A DNA stretch of 64,000 nt from Setoptus koraiensis (Eukaryota > Arthropoda). Location: positions 558,001 through 622,000 of the forward strand of contig CM106585.1 in assembly GCA_048013815.1 (NCBI GenBank). Reading direction: 5' to 3'. The translations under genes and the position numbers were made by a program. Under the pieces are notes generated by a model. That model saw only the letters and a program-made list of their open reading frames with translations, was not told where the DNA came from and made no database searches. Each line of letters begins with the position of its first letter. Position 1 is the first letter of the stretch. Shown in pieces: positions 13,028-25,814 of this stretch.

Positions 13028-14240
13028 TTTAATAAGGAGGGCTATAATTATATCACTAAACACTGTGTGTGATCTTTTTCGATATTGTTGTTTAGTCCAA
13101 TTTATCGACAGAGTTATTCTGGTGAACAGATTAATTAATTGAACTCAACACAAAGCAACTGAACAACAACTGCACCGACTGATATTTAGAGAGAGATTTA
13201 ACTAGCACCAACGAGTCGTTTGCAAACACCATCTACGTGTAGATATACCGACAGAGCTGGTCTGCGCTCTCAATATTGATCCGATTCCTGGTATCCACTC
13301 ATGGCGAATTCAGTGTAATTGCCAGTGTGAAACTCATTTATAAATAGACCGTCTGACATTCCATCGAGACATAAATAGAGACAGATATAGTTCCATGTTG
13401 GCTCGCTAGAGCCACTCTGTCGGCACATGCAACAATATCGCACCGTCGATAGGTATGTCACCATTAGCATGTCACGCTGTGTCTGAGTCGAAATCGCCCT
13501 TTTCGGTTCTATTTTTCTCAATCGAATACCTATCGATGACAATGACCCTCTACATCTGTGCAATTCAGGCTTTCTTTCGTGTGTGAGTTACTTGATTCGT
13601 GAATCGATGTAATCAGGGGAGACGAACTCTGAAAGAAAGAGGCTCATTTTTGTGTGATTTCCATTTTTGCAATTCCTTCCATTGTGCGCTATGGGATGGG
13701 ATTGAATTGTTGAATTGGATTGTGGCCATGCGCAAACGGCTCCCCAATTCCCACTGCTGTATATCTGTTTGAACTCACTTTAAGTTTGTATGCATAAAGA
13801 CAATTGTCATCAATTATGATGGCTGCATAATTGTACTCATAACTGTTCTCATATTTGTTCTTGTGACTCATAACTTACAATAGAATCCCAACTGCTTGCC
13901 ATCTATCAAACCCAATAAGCTTTTCGTTGGCCCCGATAATGATCGACACGAATGATCGAAAGCATAAATCATTCATACTAATTTCTTGCTCTCTGTTCGA
14001 ATGTTTATGTCTGTAAAAACAAAATATTTACTCTGATCGCCAACAATCAACACAGAGCAATTAGAGGATCAGTTTTTGACGCAAAAACAAAACACATCTT
14101 TAGACGCTGACAGAAACGGACGAGCAATGTCTAGGCGCCACAAATCACCAATTTTCTGTTTAGTTTTAGACTAATCAACGTTTTACGACAAACATGACAT
14201 CAAGCTGATTTCGCTGCCGCCAAGATCAGCAAAAAGAAAC
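13028..14240. promoter_or_regulatory. Divergent intergenic region between secreted protein and GPCR
   Basis: This 1.2-kb stretch separates two ATGs facing away from each other, so it should carry both promoters and 5' UTRs. I saw no clear TATA box or distinctive motif. The frames inside (for example 13270-13563 minus) have no support. Confidence 0.5.
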
Positions 14241-17200
14241 ATGCCACTGAAAAGACAGCGATTAACTTTTATAGAGCCAGCATCTATGATCGGGTTACTA
14301 CTAGAAATATTTATAAAATTGAAACAGAAATTCCTTATTATTTCCATAGTATGTGCATTGATTTTAATGGCAACATTAACCAATGGCAACGGACAGCAAA
14401 TTACTAACGACGATTATAGTAATAAACTCCGGTATAGTAGCAATAGTAACAACAGTAGTGCCAATAGGAAAATATTTTACACCAACGATTATCCACACAT
14501 AAATAATCAAGATACATTACGACAATCTGATAACAGCAACAACAATAATGTATCACCGTTAGAGCAGCGCCATTATTATCGTTCTCACTCGTTACATAAT
14601 CACCATAACAATCACCGTAGAAGCCACAATGATAATGCCCGGTTGGTGCGGCGACCACAACAAGAGAAACACCAAAAGCAATATGATCGCTATGGAACTG
14701 ATAAAGTATTTTCAACTTCTACCAAACAACTAATCAACATGATTGATATTTCAGATAGGCCATTAAAAAAGCCATTCGCAGCAAACGATTCTCCCTTATA
14801 TCACTTAACATCAACATTATCGTCATTAGATTACAGTAGCCTCAATATAAGTGATCAACCTATGTTTAGAGAGAATATCAGCAGAGTACAACAGAATCAG
14901 CTGGTAATGAGTAGAGCGGATCCAAATAAATCGCAACGCAATCTCAATGAAAACAGAGCCTCACCATCACAAGCACTTGCTTCGTTTCCCTCCTATTTGA
15001 ATAAGTTTTTGACCATGTCAAACTCAAGCTCAGATCTACTTCATCATCACCGGCATCACCGTCACCAAATAGACAGGTTGTTTCATTTAGATGACGACAA
15101 CGATGACCACTTTACAATACTGAACGACCTGAACGACGTCAAGCAATACAACACAATTCCATTGATTGACACAAACAATCAACACCAAACACAGTCTGAT
15201 CGTGCAAGTGACGATGATGTTACCTATGAAGCCAGAGATATTCCACAACAGATTGACACAACAGACAAACAATTGTCAATTAGCAATAATGAGCCTCTAG
15301 CTATGCGAACAAACGAAAACGATGGTGACTTATTGTGGCGAACAGCATCGGCAATTAGACACAGACGAAGCAAACATAGGCATTGGTTTCCATTAAATGA
15401 CCACGAGCAACAACATTCAGACAATGACAATTTAGACAATTTAGATTTGGAGCGCCGGAAGGCTCTTTACAGTGAAGATAGCGATGAATTATATAGGACA
15501 ACAAAAAGTGATAACGGCGGTCATCGTCAATCGTCTAGAATAAATGATCCAGATTATGTTCTTTACAGGAAAGAAATGATGAAAGCAGACAAGGGTCTCA
15601 GCCAATTAAATCTAGACAATGGCAATAGGCAATTGATGGCAACAAGCAAGTCTTTTGTTGGCGTGAAAAATGATGAAAATTTCATGGGCAATTCAATGAC
15701 AGCAAACAACAACCGTGATAATGACAAACAATTGACAGACGATGATTTTCCCATTGTATGGATCCTCGACCAAAATGGTGCTACTAGAACAGTGCTGAAA
15801 AGCGATCAACGTTGGATTAATATTTTCAACAATAACAATTTAATTGAAGAATCACCTTTTGCTGTGACGGTCGGTCAATCAATTTGTTTTCATTTGAAAG
15901 ATACAAAATCATTGCGCGAATATCTAATTAGATTCCTTGGTCCAACAGCAAATGCAACAAATATGATGCCACAAGATGTGCCTGATATTTTGTCCTATAA
16001 TCAGTTTCTCAGTGAACACAATCTACAAATAACTGAAAAAACAATCACTAGTAATGATACCACCATTGGTCAGTCACAATTGTGCGTCAACCAACCCGAT
16101 GATTCCCAGATAAATGGGCCTTTGATAGCGGCTGTTGTATCAATTGTAGTACCAATTGTGTTTACATTTATATTTGTAACTGGATTATTAGGTAATATTA
16201 TAGTGGCTTGGGTAATAATTGGCGAACGCCAAAGGGGCAGCCTAAGCACAACTAATATACTTGTCTTAGACCTATGCGCCGCCAATATATTATTCATTAT
16301 AACCTGCATACCATTCACTGCTTGGGACTATTGCGTCCATCACTGGATCTTTGGCCAGGTGAGTAGTGATTTAAATCACAAAACAAATTGACTAATTTAT
16401 CAATCAACTATTTTTTTTTATGATAAAACGCTTATCATTTATTTATAAAAACTGATCAATCAATGAATCTTGTCGATTTGTATAAATCTCTTTGTATCAT
16501 CTCATCATAATGCTGACAATCTCTAGGTTTGGTGCCAGATTAATCAGTACCTCATTGTGGTGTGTGCCCTTAGCTCAATTTATACCCTGGTGCTCATGTC
16601 GATAGACAGATTCATGGCAGCCGTCATACCATTTGGCAGTATGCTATACAGAACCGCCTGTAATACAACTATAGCCATATTCCTAAAATGGTTTCTCATA
16701 TTGTTCTTTTCCTATCCTGTTATAGAGAGACACGAAGTAAATGTTAATCCATTAGATAATACATTGGGTTGTCGATTCAATACAGACCGATACGATTCTA
16801 TTACTTATCAATGGATATTCTTCACAACATCATATAGTATACCACTAATAATTATTGTAATATTATATTGTAAGATATTGCTTAAGATTTGGTGCGGCAC
16901 AAAACCACAAGGTCACACATCGTCATCAAAACAATTAGAGTCTAGAAAGAAGGCAACATTGTTGGTGGCTAGCATTATTGGTGTGTTTGCGATCTGTTGG
17001 GGTCCCATACAAGTGATGTTAATTCTAATGAGATACAACATCGGCTATCAGACAACCATTGCCATTATTTCTCAAGTATTTTCGCACACATTAGGTTATT
17101 CAAACTCTTGTATTAATCCCATTGTTTATGCTTTAGCATCGGACAAATTCATTAGTGACTTTCGGCGCTCATTTTGGGGTCAATTAATTGGCTGTATGAG

Positions 17201-17801
17201 CCAAGATGTAAGTCAACAATCGCATGAAACGCAGCAAACCTCAATAGTTCCTAATAATCACGGTAACCTACATACTCACAACAATCACATAGTCGGGCAT
17301 CATTTAGGCAAGACTAAAGCTCATAATAACAACAATAGTAATAATAATAATAATGTTGAAACCAGTCGGCGCAACAGTAGTAACATAAATATTATCAACA
17401 AAACCAACAACAGTAATAGTACAAGTAATAGTAATAAAAATAATACAAATACCAATACAAATAATCGCAAAAGTAAAATTATTGCCAATGATTGTTATGT
17501 TATAGCAAATACAGATGCAACAACAACCACCACAAGTAACAAAAGAAACAACAGTAATATCGACAATCAAAATTATGTTTCCGTTGGTGATATCAAAGCT
17601 AGTAGTGATCTTGACATTAATAACTCAATTAAATCAACGGTCAACAATCAACAAACAGCGGATGGTCCAAGATTGGCAATAAATGCCCACATTGTTGTCA
17701 ATCTTAGCGAAAAAGTTGAGGAAAACAATTTTGAGACGAAGCACATTAGGAATCACGACCAAGGTGATACGACATCATCTGTAGAAAACGAGAGTAGCTA
17801 A
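14241..17801 (+). CDS. Allatostatin-A/galanin-type GPCR with giant ectodomain
   Basis: Rhodopsin-family neuropeptide receptor, 1130 aa, two coding exons: 14241-16358 and 16527-17801 (donor GTGAGT, acceptor CTCTAG, phase 0, 168-base intron). Residues about 28-50 form a signal peptide. Residues 50-625 are an unusually long extracellular region rich in Asn, His, Asp and Ser, with basic clusters such as RHRRSKHRH. The 7TM core starts near 627. Marks of the AstA-receptor group are STTN before TM2, VWC at TM3, YTLVLMSIDRF at the TM3 end, GC in loop 2, CWGP in TM6 and NPIVY in TM7. The TM2 site usually Asp (2.50) is Asn682. The tail is Asn/Thr-rich low complexity. AATAAA lies at 17849. AstA receptors normally have short N termini; the subfamily call is strong, ligand identity is inferred. 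Confidence 0.88.
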
Positions 17802-18149
17802 TTTGAGTACAATTAATTTTAACTATCAGTTATTGTGAACGAAATTGTAATAAAATATCTATACTTCTATGCTACCTCACCACTTAGTTTCGTGTCATCC
17901 AGCATTTATTCGATCTTTCCTTTTGAGGCTCCATTATTTACATCGGTCCGTCATGAGAATGGTATTTTAGATAGATAAAAGAGAAAACCGTACGCAAACG
18001 TAAATTGTAAAGTCTGGCATGGATTAAACATGATTTTTATTCAGTCAATAGGTATTGGATACAGGGTGCTTTAGAGAAGGCTGTCGGTGTCGATATTGAA
18101 ATATTGATGAACTGTGTTAGAGTCACAGATGCCGTTGAGAGAAAAAACT
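17802..18149. terminator. 3' region between convergent GPCR and peptide genes
   Basis: Both neighbours end here. An AATAAA polyadenylation signal for the receptor lies at 17849-17854. Nothing else was seen. Confidence 0.6.
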
Positions 18150-18476
18150 TCAAGCCCAACCAGCCGGTCCACAGGCCCATCGATTATCATCAATGAACGG
18201 ACAATTACGTTTCTTTCTGAGGTTCTTGCCATTTATGTTGCTTGCTACACTTTGTAATAGTCTACCCCCAAGTAACTCGACAGCTTGAAATGGCGTCTTG
18301 GTAGATCCAGGTTGAGAGGCTGATAGATCCGTGTTTGAGGCCTCCAGTGGACGGAAACGTCTCGATACTTGCCTAAGCCAAGGTTCGCCGAATTGAGCAT
18401 ATTGTTGGCATGACACTAGTTGAATCAGCATGATAACAACAGCAAATGATGTAATAAGTTTTAGTTTAGAGGACAT
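18150..18476 (-). CDS. Small neuropeptide-like precursor with C-terminal disulfide loop
   Basis: A 108-aa frame from ATG at 18476. Residues 1-23 are a signal peptide ending LVSC before QQ. A first segment of 15 residues (24-38, starting Gln-Gln, so possibly pyroglutamate) is closed by the dibasic RR at 39-40. The spacer follows, then the furin-like RKKR at 87-90. This releases an 18-residue C-terminal peptide, residues 91-108, with Cys92 and Cys102 that would form a nine-residue loop; it ends GPAGWA without an amidation Gly. This architecture is that of a peptide-hormone precursor. I do not recognise the family: it is not AstA, AstC, CCAP, CCHamide, CNMamide or vasopressin-like. It is convergent with the GPCR gene, but nothing shows it is that receptor's ligand. 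Confidence 0.65.
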   Translation of the reverse strand: MSSKLKLITSFAVVIMLIQLVSCQQYAQFGEPWLRQVSRRFRPLEASNTDLSASQPGSTKTPFQAVELLGGRLLQSVASNINGKNLRKKRNCPFIDDNRWACGPAGWA

Positions 18477-21023
18477 CGCTAAAATTGATGAGAAGAACAA
18501 GAGCTCGCCGGAAATAAATTCTCAATAGCCTATTGATTTGTGTTGCGTCGATGATAATATTAATAAACAGGTGATCATCGGGGAGATGTGGCCTGAGAAA
18601 TGATAAATGTGCTTTAGTTAGCGCTGACCTTAAATAGTATTCGATCAATTAATTGAATAGCCATACAATTAAAGAGCTATCAAACATGCAACAATAATTG
18701 CCAGCCAACTGTTTGTTTGGCGACAAGACTAGCAATTCTTGTGACCATGGAACCGCGTTCTATTGTCTTGGTGCAATGTGTTATTGATATTTCGATTGTG
18801 ATGCAAACTGACTTGTCAGACAAGTTAATCATACCAGAAATCACGTGATTATCCCAAGTTGCATGCAATCAAGCATCAATACTGATTGTTATCACACTAT
18901 CGATTGTTTTCAACGAGTGCATGTAAATCTCATGCCTTCTGTTTTGTCTCACTATTATGTAGCTCACAATTGTTTGTCAAAATAACAATTTTCACTCTTT
19001 TTGGTAAACAAGTGACGCAAATCTGTAAATTAACAAGACAACCAACAAGCCCGAGTCAGCATTGTGTGGTAGAAATTAGATGCTATACGAATCAACTTTC
19101 GGCAACTATTGCACAATCTATTCCAATTCTACATATCACCCTGACCGCCAATACTACAGAGACATGTGTTGATAGTTCGTCTGATAAGTTGTTGATTACT
19201 ATTGTGGTCTCATGCTAGAATCAAATCATCACTGAAGCCTAAGGACCCTTGCCACCTTGCCTTCTTACCTTGTAACGCGTCCCTTTTTTGCTGTGATCCA
19301 ATATAGTGTTGGAATGGCTTCGCTGTTGGAAAAGAAGCCACCAAGACAAGCCACAACCGTTATTATGCTCGTTAGCCAAAGTATAAACATGTTGGCGGAA
19401 ATACATTTTTACGTCTTCCGCTCAAACAAATGCTCAAATCGTTTCGTTAATGTGTATGCTCAGAGTACTCTGCTCAGAGTTGATCGATCCTTTTCAAGCT
19501 ACGAAAGGCAATTTGAGACAGAATATAAATTTTTATTAGGTCTTACTATTCAATTGGTTGCAATAAGAATTGTCATTCGGACTGCATCGAACATCATTGA
19601 AAGCAATCCCCGAGAATGTTCGGAATATTTAAAAAAAAATGTTTTTGTTTGAAAAATTTCAATTTTTTAAAGTTCTACAGCTTTTGAAATACACATTCTA
19701 TGCATAAAAGTCGGGTGAGCTTGCACGAGCCTCCGAATCAACATGAGTCTATCGAGTTGTCATAGCTAGCTTGAAACTCTTTTCAGACAAACCTCAACGC
19801 TGCAGATTTCGGTCACTGTTTTCGGCCACTATTTTTTGTATTAGGATCGATCTATTTTTCACATTTTTTCAGCTTTTCGATCCGTGACGAACATTTTTCG
19901 TTTTCAAATGCCTATCTTTAGAGAGAGCGTTTTAGTTCTTGCAAGCGAATGCTATACCATCATCATTTGGAGGCTACAGTTTTATCAAACGGCTTACACG
20001 ATTGGATTTTAGTTATTATGATTATTACTATTTATATACCAATTTTGTACTTATCATATTCACAAAGTATTTTGATAGTATTTATACACCATGCTTGATA
20101 CTTCTCCATATCGTAACAGAAAATGACGGTAGGAACAACATTTCTTCAACTATTTTTGTCGTTCCACAATTCCGTTTTCTAGCGATTCTCAATTTGGTGA
20201 GAACTTCTTTGTGATTCGTTCTAAGCAGACGGCGATAAATAACAGATAAGACCAACTCTTGTATTGACTCGTAGAATACTTTCGGTAGTTCCATTATCGC
20301 TTCGCTAGGACGTTTGATCTCTCATTCAGTCATTCCGTGAGCATACGGAGCCAAAGCGAAATGTAATTAGTTTGCATTCCCGGTTTCAATCTTGTCAACT
20401 TAGAGTCTACAATTGACGTCATCATAGATTGGCAAGATCGTATAGTACATTTGTGTCATGCTCGAGTATAAATTAACCTAGTTATCCTGGCCAAGTTGTT
20501 GTTGCTGCTAATGATTTCCACACTTGATGATGCTGCTGCGACCGCATTAAACATCCTGTTTGTATTACAAAACAGATTATACGATTGGAAACTTGTGAGC
20601 ATCGTCTGTGGCAACTGAGTAGCACATATTGATTATTAACATTTTCACGTTTTACCCTCACACCTCTAGAGTCCAGAAAGTATCGAAAACTCGAAACGCT
20701 TGTCTTTTCACTCACGAAATGCGAAGAGTTCGCAGATATTCAAAAGAGGCCCCAATCTCAATCGTTCTAATCGATAGGATCTAATGTGATGCGTATGGCT
20801 ATGAATTTTGCGCATACATTGTATCATCCGATCTAGATTTCGCTCACAATTCAGTTGTCAGTTATCAATATCCGCCTGGCGGTGAGGTCCTAAACTATGA
20901 ACCAATCATATGGCTAGCGAGCTCTTTCATAAACGGCCTCATCTTCGCAAAAATCCTTTTTATCATCGTGGCCATTTTAAGTTAATTAATTGAAAAACTT
21001 TGCAAGTCACTCAAGTCTTTATC
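18477..21023. other. Gene-free stretch between peptide precursor and Ig gene
   Basis: No supported gene. The longest frame (19257-19652 plus) has no recognisable domain and no ATG-linked signal. The minus-strand promoter of the peptide precursor should lie in the first few hundred bases, and the Ig-gene promoter at the right end. Confidence 0.5.
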
Positions 21024-22161
21024 ATGGCCATGTTCCTCAACTACTTAGTCATCTTTATATTGCTAAGGCAAGAATATTCATTCGCTAGCATGCCAGCCAA
21101 GGCAGGTGAGTATATTCTATTTTTTTGCAGCTAATATTTAGTTAGGAAAATGAAGGTGCATGGATCAAACTATAAGTCAACATTGAAATAACTCTCCTTC
21201 TGTGTTATACTTCCAATCATCAAGGTATACAAAAGCCAAAGTTATTACCAATCGTAATTGCTGACTCATATCAGGAGGGTTCCGATGTCGAAATGTATTG
21301 TACACTGATATCCAAGAATGTTGCCGATATAAGATTTCAATGGTTCAAGGATGACATCAATATTGGTGAACTCAAAGACAAACTGGACAATCTCAGAATC
21401 GAGACTAACGACAATCGGGGACATTCTTTTTTAAGTCTGTCAAATATCACTGACAAAGATGCTGGCGAATACACTTGTATGGCAGAAAATTCATTCGGCA
21501 CTGATAAAGCCATTGCTAATTTAATTGTTTCAGGTATAACAATAGACACAAAAAAGTCAATCAAAGTCATTCCATGATGCATCCCATCAGAGACAATCAC
21601 ACATCATTCTATCATCCTCATTTATTCTTTTTATGCTAATATCAGTTGAACTTAGCTGGCTCATTGAGCCCAAAGACACTCATTTAGGAATCGGGCAAGA
21701 GCTGTCAATAAATTGCTCAGCACGAGGTCAGCCGAGGCCGATTGTAAAATGGAGCAAGCTCGACGATAAGGAGAGTCTACATGATGTAGCATCATCAGAA
21801 ATAAAATATCTCGGAGGAGAGCTCAAAATCAAGTCTACTAAGCAAGAAAACTCAGGGTGGTATGAATGCAAGGCTACAAACAATCTCAATCGAGAAATAA
21901 AAAAAATCATCAAGGTAGATATACAAGGTAAGTAACTCAGTTGATTCGGTTGAAAGTCTTAATCATTGGCAGTTAGCGCGGTTTCATTCTTAATCAAAAC
22001 AATAATCAGACACTGTAACAAATAGACAATAAAGTATGAACAAAAAAATACACAACTAAAGGGGTTTCTTGAAGAAAGAGAGCCTATTCGACTTGACTTT
22101 CTCACTTGATTTGATAGGTGCTCTCACCCTCCTCGATCAGCTCACCATAGATATAGAGTGA
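21024..22161 (+). CDS. Secreted two-immunoglobulin-domain protein
   Basis: Four exons joined by phase-1 introns, as is usual for Ig genes: 21024-21105 (signal peptide), 21225-21533 (Ig1), 21646-21927 (Ig2), 22118-22161 (short tail and stop); 238 aa in all. Donors are GTGAGT, GTATAA and GTAAGT; all acceptors end in AG. Ig1 shows MYC, the core Trp in QWFKD, and DAGEYTC. Ig2 shows SINCSARGQPRP, KW and GWYEC. Both are I-set-like. There is no membrane segment or GPI-like tail, so it should be secreted; the last exon is the least certain and another 3' exon could exist. Such pairs occur in hemicentin/Dscam-like molecules and binding proteins; exact orthology cannot be told. Role, inferred only: adhesion or ligand binding. 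Confidence 0.65.
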
Positions 22162-24199
22162 CAATATTCAAGAAGCGATCAAGCGATACGTGCTCTTTGC
22201 TGGTCATTTGTTGAAAAGGTATTTCATCTAGGCGACAAATATAAAACTTATTTTTAACACCGCCATTCGTTCGACGTACATTTTTTCGACAGTACTCTTG
22301 CCCGACGTACAAAATTTCGATTTCACTAACTGTCAATATGAATGAATTTCGTTTACAGTCGATGTGTTCATTTCTTAATATCATACCATTTGACTAACTA
22401 TACCCCATTTTACACACAAGGTACTTATCGTCCTCGAACGATGTATATAGAAATTGGCGGGAAGATTTCTAATCAAGAGTTTTCTTGTCCTTCTCCATTG
22501 ATGATGATATGCAACTCAACTCATTACTATTTTTATATCAATTATATCGGGATGATGTTTAGAATGAGTAGTAGTTTATTGGAAATAATCAAACATAAAT
22601 ATATATATTTATATAATCAGATACATCTCCATCCAGCTCAGCCTCATTGAGGATGAATTCGTGGTCTCGAAGCGACCTGTTACATATAACGCAACAAAAG
22701 CAGGTGGTTTGATCCATCGCATTGTATCTCACGTCTTGTTTCGAAAATCGCCAATAATAGTAGGTAAATTAGTTGTGATGTTGCCCCCGTTTTAACACAT
22801 TACTATCGTTCGAGAGTTGGACAACCTAGATCAAATGAAGATCTATTATTATTCTTACAGTGCTGTTGTCAGCTTGATTGCGTCTAACTGTGACTTACTG
22901 TTTCCGCTTAGCACAACGAAGGGCGAATAGTGTTTTAAAATCTTTCTCGCCGTAATTTCATGTCGTATTCATGGCAGAATTTTCTCATTGTTCTCATTCA
23001 ATGGCTGAGAACACTCACAATAGGCAAAACATCATTTTATTTGACACATTGCCAGTATTCAGATGTGAGAAAGTATAGAGGTGGTCAGATGACTGCGGTC
23101 ACCTGAGCACATCATATCTTGGTATTCTTTAAAGCTCATGTTGATTTAAATACTAAATAACAACATGGCCTCTTAGCATGTATCAAGTTGATTGTCGATA
23201 TAATGAGCGAGAGCGGTTGTTTTCGAAATATTTCGATTGAGCTATAATTGAGGACATTCTTCTGATAGACACACATGCTAGCGGGGTTCCAGTCAGTGGA
23301 ATTTGTGGTTCATCAACACGAATTTTGCGCATATATTTGTAAAAGCATGTGAATATACGAAGAGAGATTTATGGTCGCCAGATTTAGTTTAAAAATGGCA
23401 GTTTGTTGCAATTGGCAGGCACGAACACAAAAATTTGTAGGATGCATCTGAGAAATAGAATTGAATTGCTAATAAACTCTCGAGTCAGGCTAGCTCATTA
23501 TGCATTGTGCGACCGCCGATTGTTCACCAATTGTCGCCCTCTCGTACCTCACGACAATTTGCATCGTGAGCTCACTTGGACGGATGTAAACAGTAGAATG
23601 GACTAGTGAATGTAAAGAAAAACAACCATTTTTTGAAATCTGTCAGTCACCTGCGATGACACAAACGATGTCGTAATATAAAAACCACAATGTTTGCACA
23701 TGTAATAATATTGGGTAATAGCGGTTTGCGAGTGAGTTTGCGCGTGAGTTAGATGCATTGCTCATAGCGCGCTTCGCAGTGCAGTTCGGTTGTTGAGGGT
23801 GTTTGGGTACCGTTGAGTAACGGTATCACAATTACATAAGTTCTGGTGACACTGCCTATCTGTGCTGTCTATTTGTATTGTACGCACCATATACACAAAC
23901 TGGTGCTGCCCACACTTTTACACTTTTACACCACGTCCGTAGGCCCAAATAGAAGCGACTATGACCTAGTGGTTGTTTGTTTGTTGGTTGCTCATATAAT
24001 GCTTGCAACAATACGGCTTGAATTTTTTTATTTTTATTTTTTTTGTTCATTCACATCCACATAACCGAATTGAATTCTATCCAATTTAATTGAATGCAAT
24101 ATAATTGGATAACATCACTATTGCCAAACTTCTTTCTCAGATATACATGCATAGATTAGCTAATAACTATCAAGTCCACAAAACATTTTGTCAATCAAC
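22162..24199. other. Gene-free stretch upstream of endophilin
   Basis: Nothing supported. One plus-strand frame (22342-22650) lies after an acceptor-like ACACAAG but has no domain and is Tyr/Ile-rich, like AT-rich non-coding DNA. The endophilin promoter and 5' UTR should be in the last part. Confidence 0.5.
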
Positions 24200-25814
24200 A
24201 TGGCCTTCCTACCCGGTTTCAAGAAACAATTTAACAAGGCCAATCAGATTATCAATGAGAGGATCTTGGGAGTTGAGGGCACAAAACTCAACGAGGAGTA
24301 CACAGAAATGGAGAGAAAAACCGACCTAACCATTGAATTGGTGGAAGAGTTGATAATCAAGACCAAAGAATATTTACAACCAAATCCTGCTACTAGGTCA
24401 AAGATGATGCTCAACTCAAAAGTAAACAAGAATACACGCGTAAGGAATTATGCTCAACCAGAAGGTGTTCTAGGTGAGACAATTCTAAGAGTGGCACATC
24501 GTTATGGCGAAGATTCGCCGTTTGTCAGAAGTCTGCTCGAAACTGGTGAGGCATTCAAACAAATGGCTGAGATTAAATATGCATTAGAGGATGATATTAA
24601 ACAAGATTTTCTCGAACCACTTAGTCTCTTACAAAACAAAGATTTAAGAGATGTCATTCATCATAGAAAAAAACTAGAGAGTCGTAGATTAGATTTTGAT
24701 TGTAAGAAACGTAGACGACCCGTTCAAACTGCAGGTGCCATGAGTGGCCCAAATGGTGGTGTAATGGACGAAGAAATGAAAGTGGCAGAAGACAAATTTG
24801 AGGAATCATTTAATTTAGCATCACAAGGAATGCACAATCTTTTACAAAACGATGTTGAACAAATATCACAATTCTGTGCTCTAACGGAAGCTCTCAGAGA
24901 CTTCCACAAGCAATGCGGTAGTATACTCGAAGGTTTAACTGAGAAACTAGTCGATCTGTAAGTATCTGTGATGATGCACAACAAACATTAGTCTCTATGT
25001 TCTTCAACAACTAATGTTGTATTTGATATCTTGAACAATTTTGTTGATTATAGACGCACAGAATCAGAGGGTCGCCAACGAACTCAGTATACACCTAGAA
25101 AACTTAACGAGATTAATATCAACAGCAGAGTCGAGCCTTTCGAAGCCACGCCGGAGGTTAATAATACCAACAATAATACGCAAAATGTAGCTGCAGGTGA
25201 GTGGGGTTTCTTCCAAATAGTTTCATAATGTGATACACGCATTTATATGTAGCTAAGTGTTAGCACCAAACTTGTAAAGTGTATTATATGGTTATCTAAA
25301 GAAGCTGAAGTAATGGATTATCGGATCCAAAGATCATTTTGATTCACCTGTCACTCTTTTCTATTCTTCCATCTCTGATAATAGCGAATGGATCAAATGA
25401 AAAGAAAACTCTCGAGGACCAAGAAGATAAATCACCTTACGGTCGGTATCAAATCAATCAGAATCAATAATAACATGATAGTATGATGTCTACCAAACTA
25501 ACTAAAAATTCACACATCACATATGCTGATGTCATTCTTTTGCGTATAAATACTATACAACAGATCAAGATGACCAAAAATGTGGATATTGCGTTGCATC
25601 GTACGATTTCCAAGCTGAGAATCCGGGCGAGCTGAGCTTCTCCGAGGGTCAGATAATAAAACTGATAGATCAAATAGACGAGAACTGGTTCGAGGGCTCA
25701 ACCGAGACAAGTAACGGAAAACAAACCGGAATATTTCCCACGAATTATGTTCAAGTAACGAAGCCGATTCCAGGACGAATTAATGATAATGAGTCCACTA
25801 ACAACGGAAACTAA
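24200..25814 (+). CDS. EndoA: Endophilin A (BAR and SH3 domain protein)
   Basis: Membrane-bending protein of synaptic-vesicle and clathrin-coated endocytosis. It binds curved membrane through an N-BAR domain and recruits dynamin and synaptojanin through SH3. Four exons: 24200-24957, 25054-25196, 25385-25441, 25564-25814; 402 aa (family about 350-370). The ATG at 24200 gives MAFLPGFKKQFNKANQ, the amphipathic H0 helix of the family; GTKL and EMERKTD follow. BAR spans about 1-250, a variable Asn-rich linker about 253-320, and SH3 about 326-385 with ASYDF, ELSF, NWFEG and GIFPTNYV. Donors are GTAAGT, GTGAGT and GTCGGT (the third weak, but supported by phase and by the SH3 continuing in frame). 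It is convergent with INTS14. Confidence 0.95.

Noticed and set aside
18150-18476. Idea that this precursor encodes the ligand of the adjacent AstA-type receptor
   Set aside because: It contains no FGL-Gly-dibasic repeat; only adjacency suggests it.
19257-19652. 131-codon plus-strand frame
   Set aside because: No domain, signal peptide or splice support; composition like non-coding DNA.
22342-22650. Possible third downstream exon of the two-Ig gene
   Set aside because: Phase is compatible, but the residues do not form an Ig or membrane domain and the nearer acceptor at 22118 is better.
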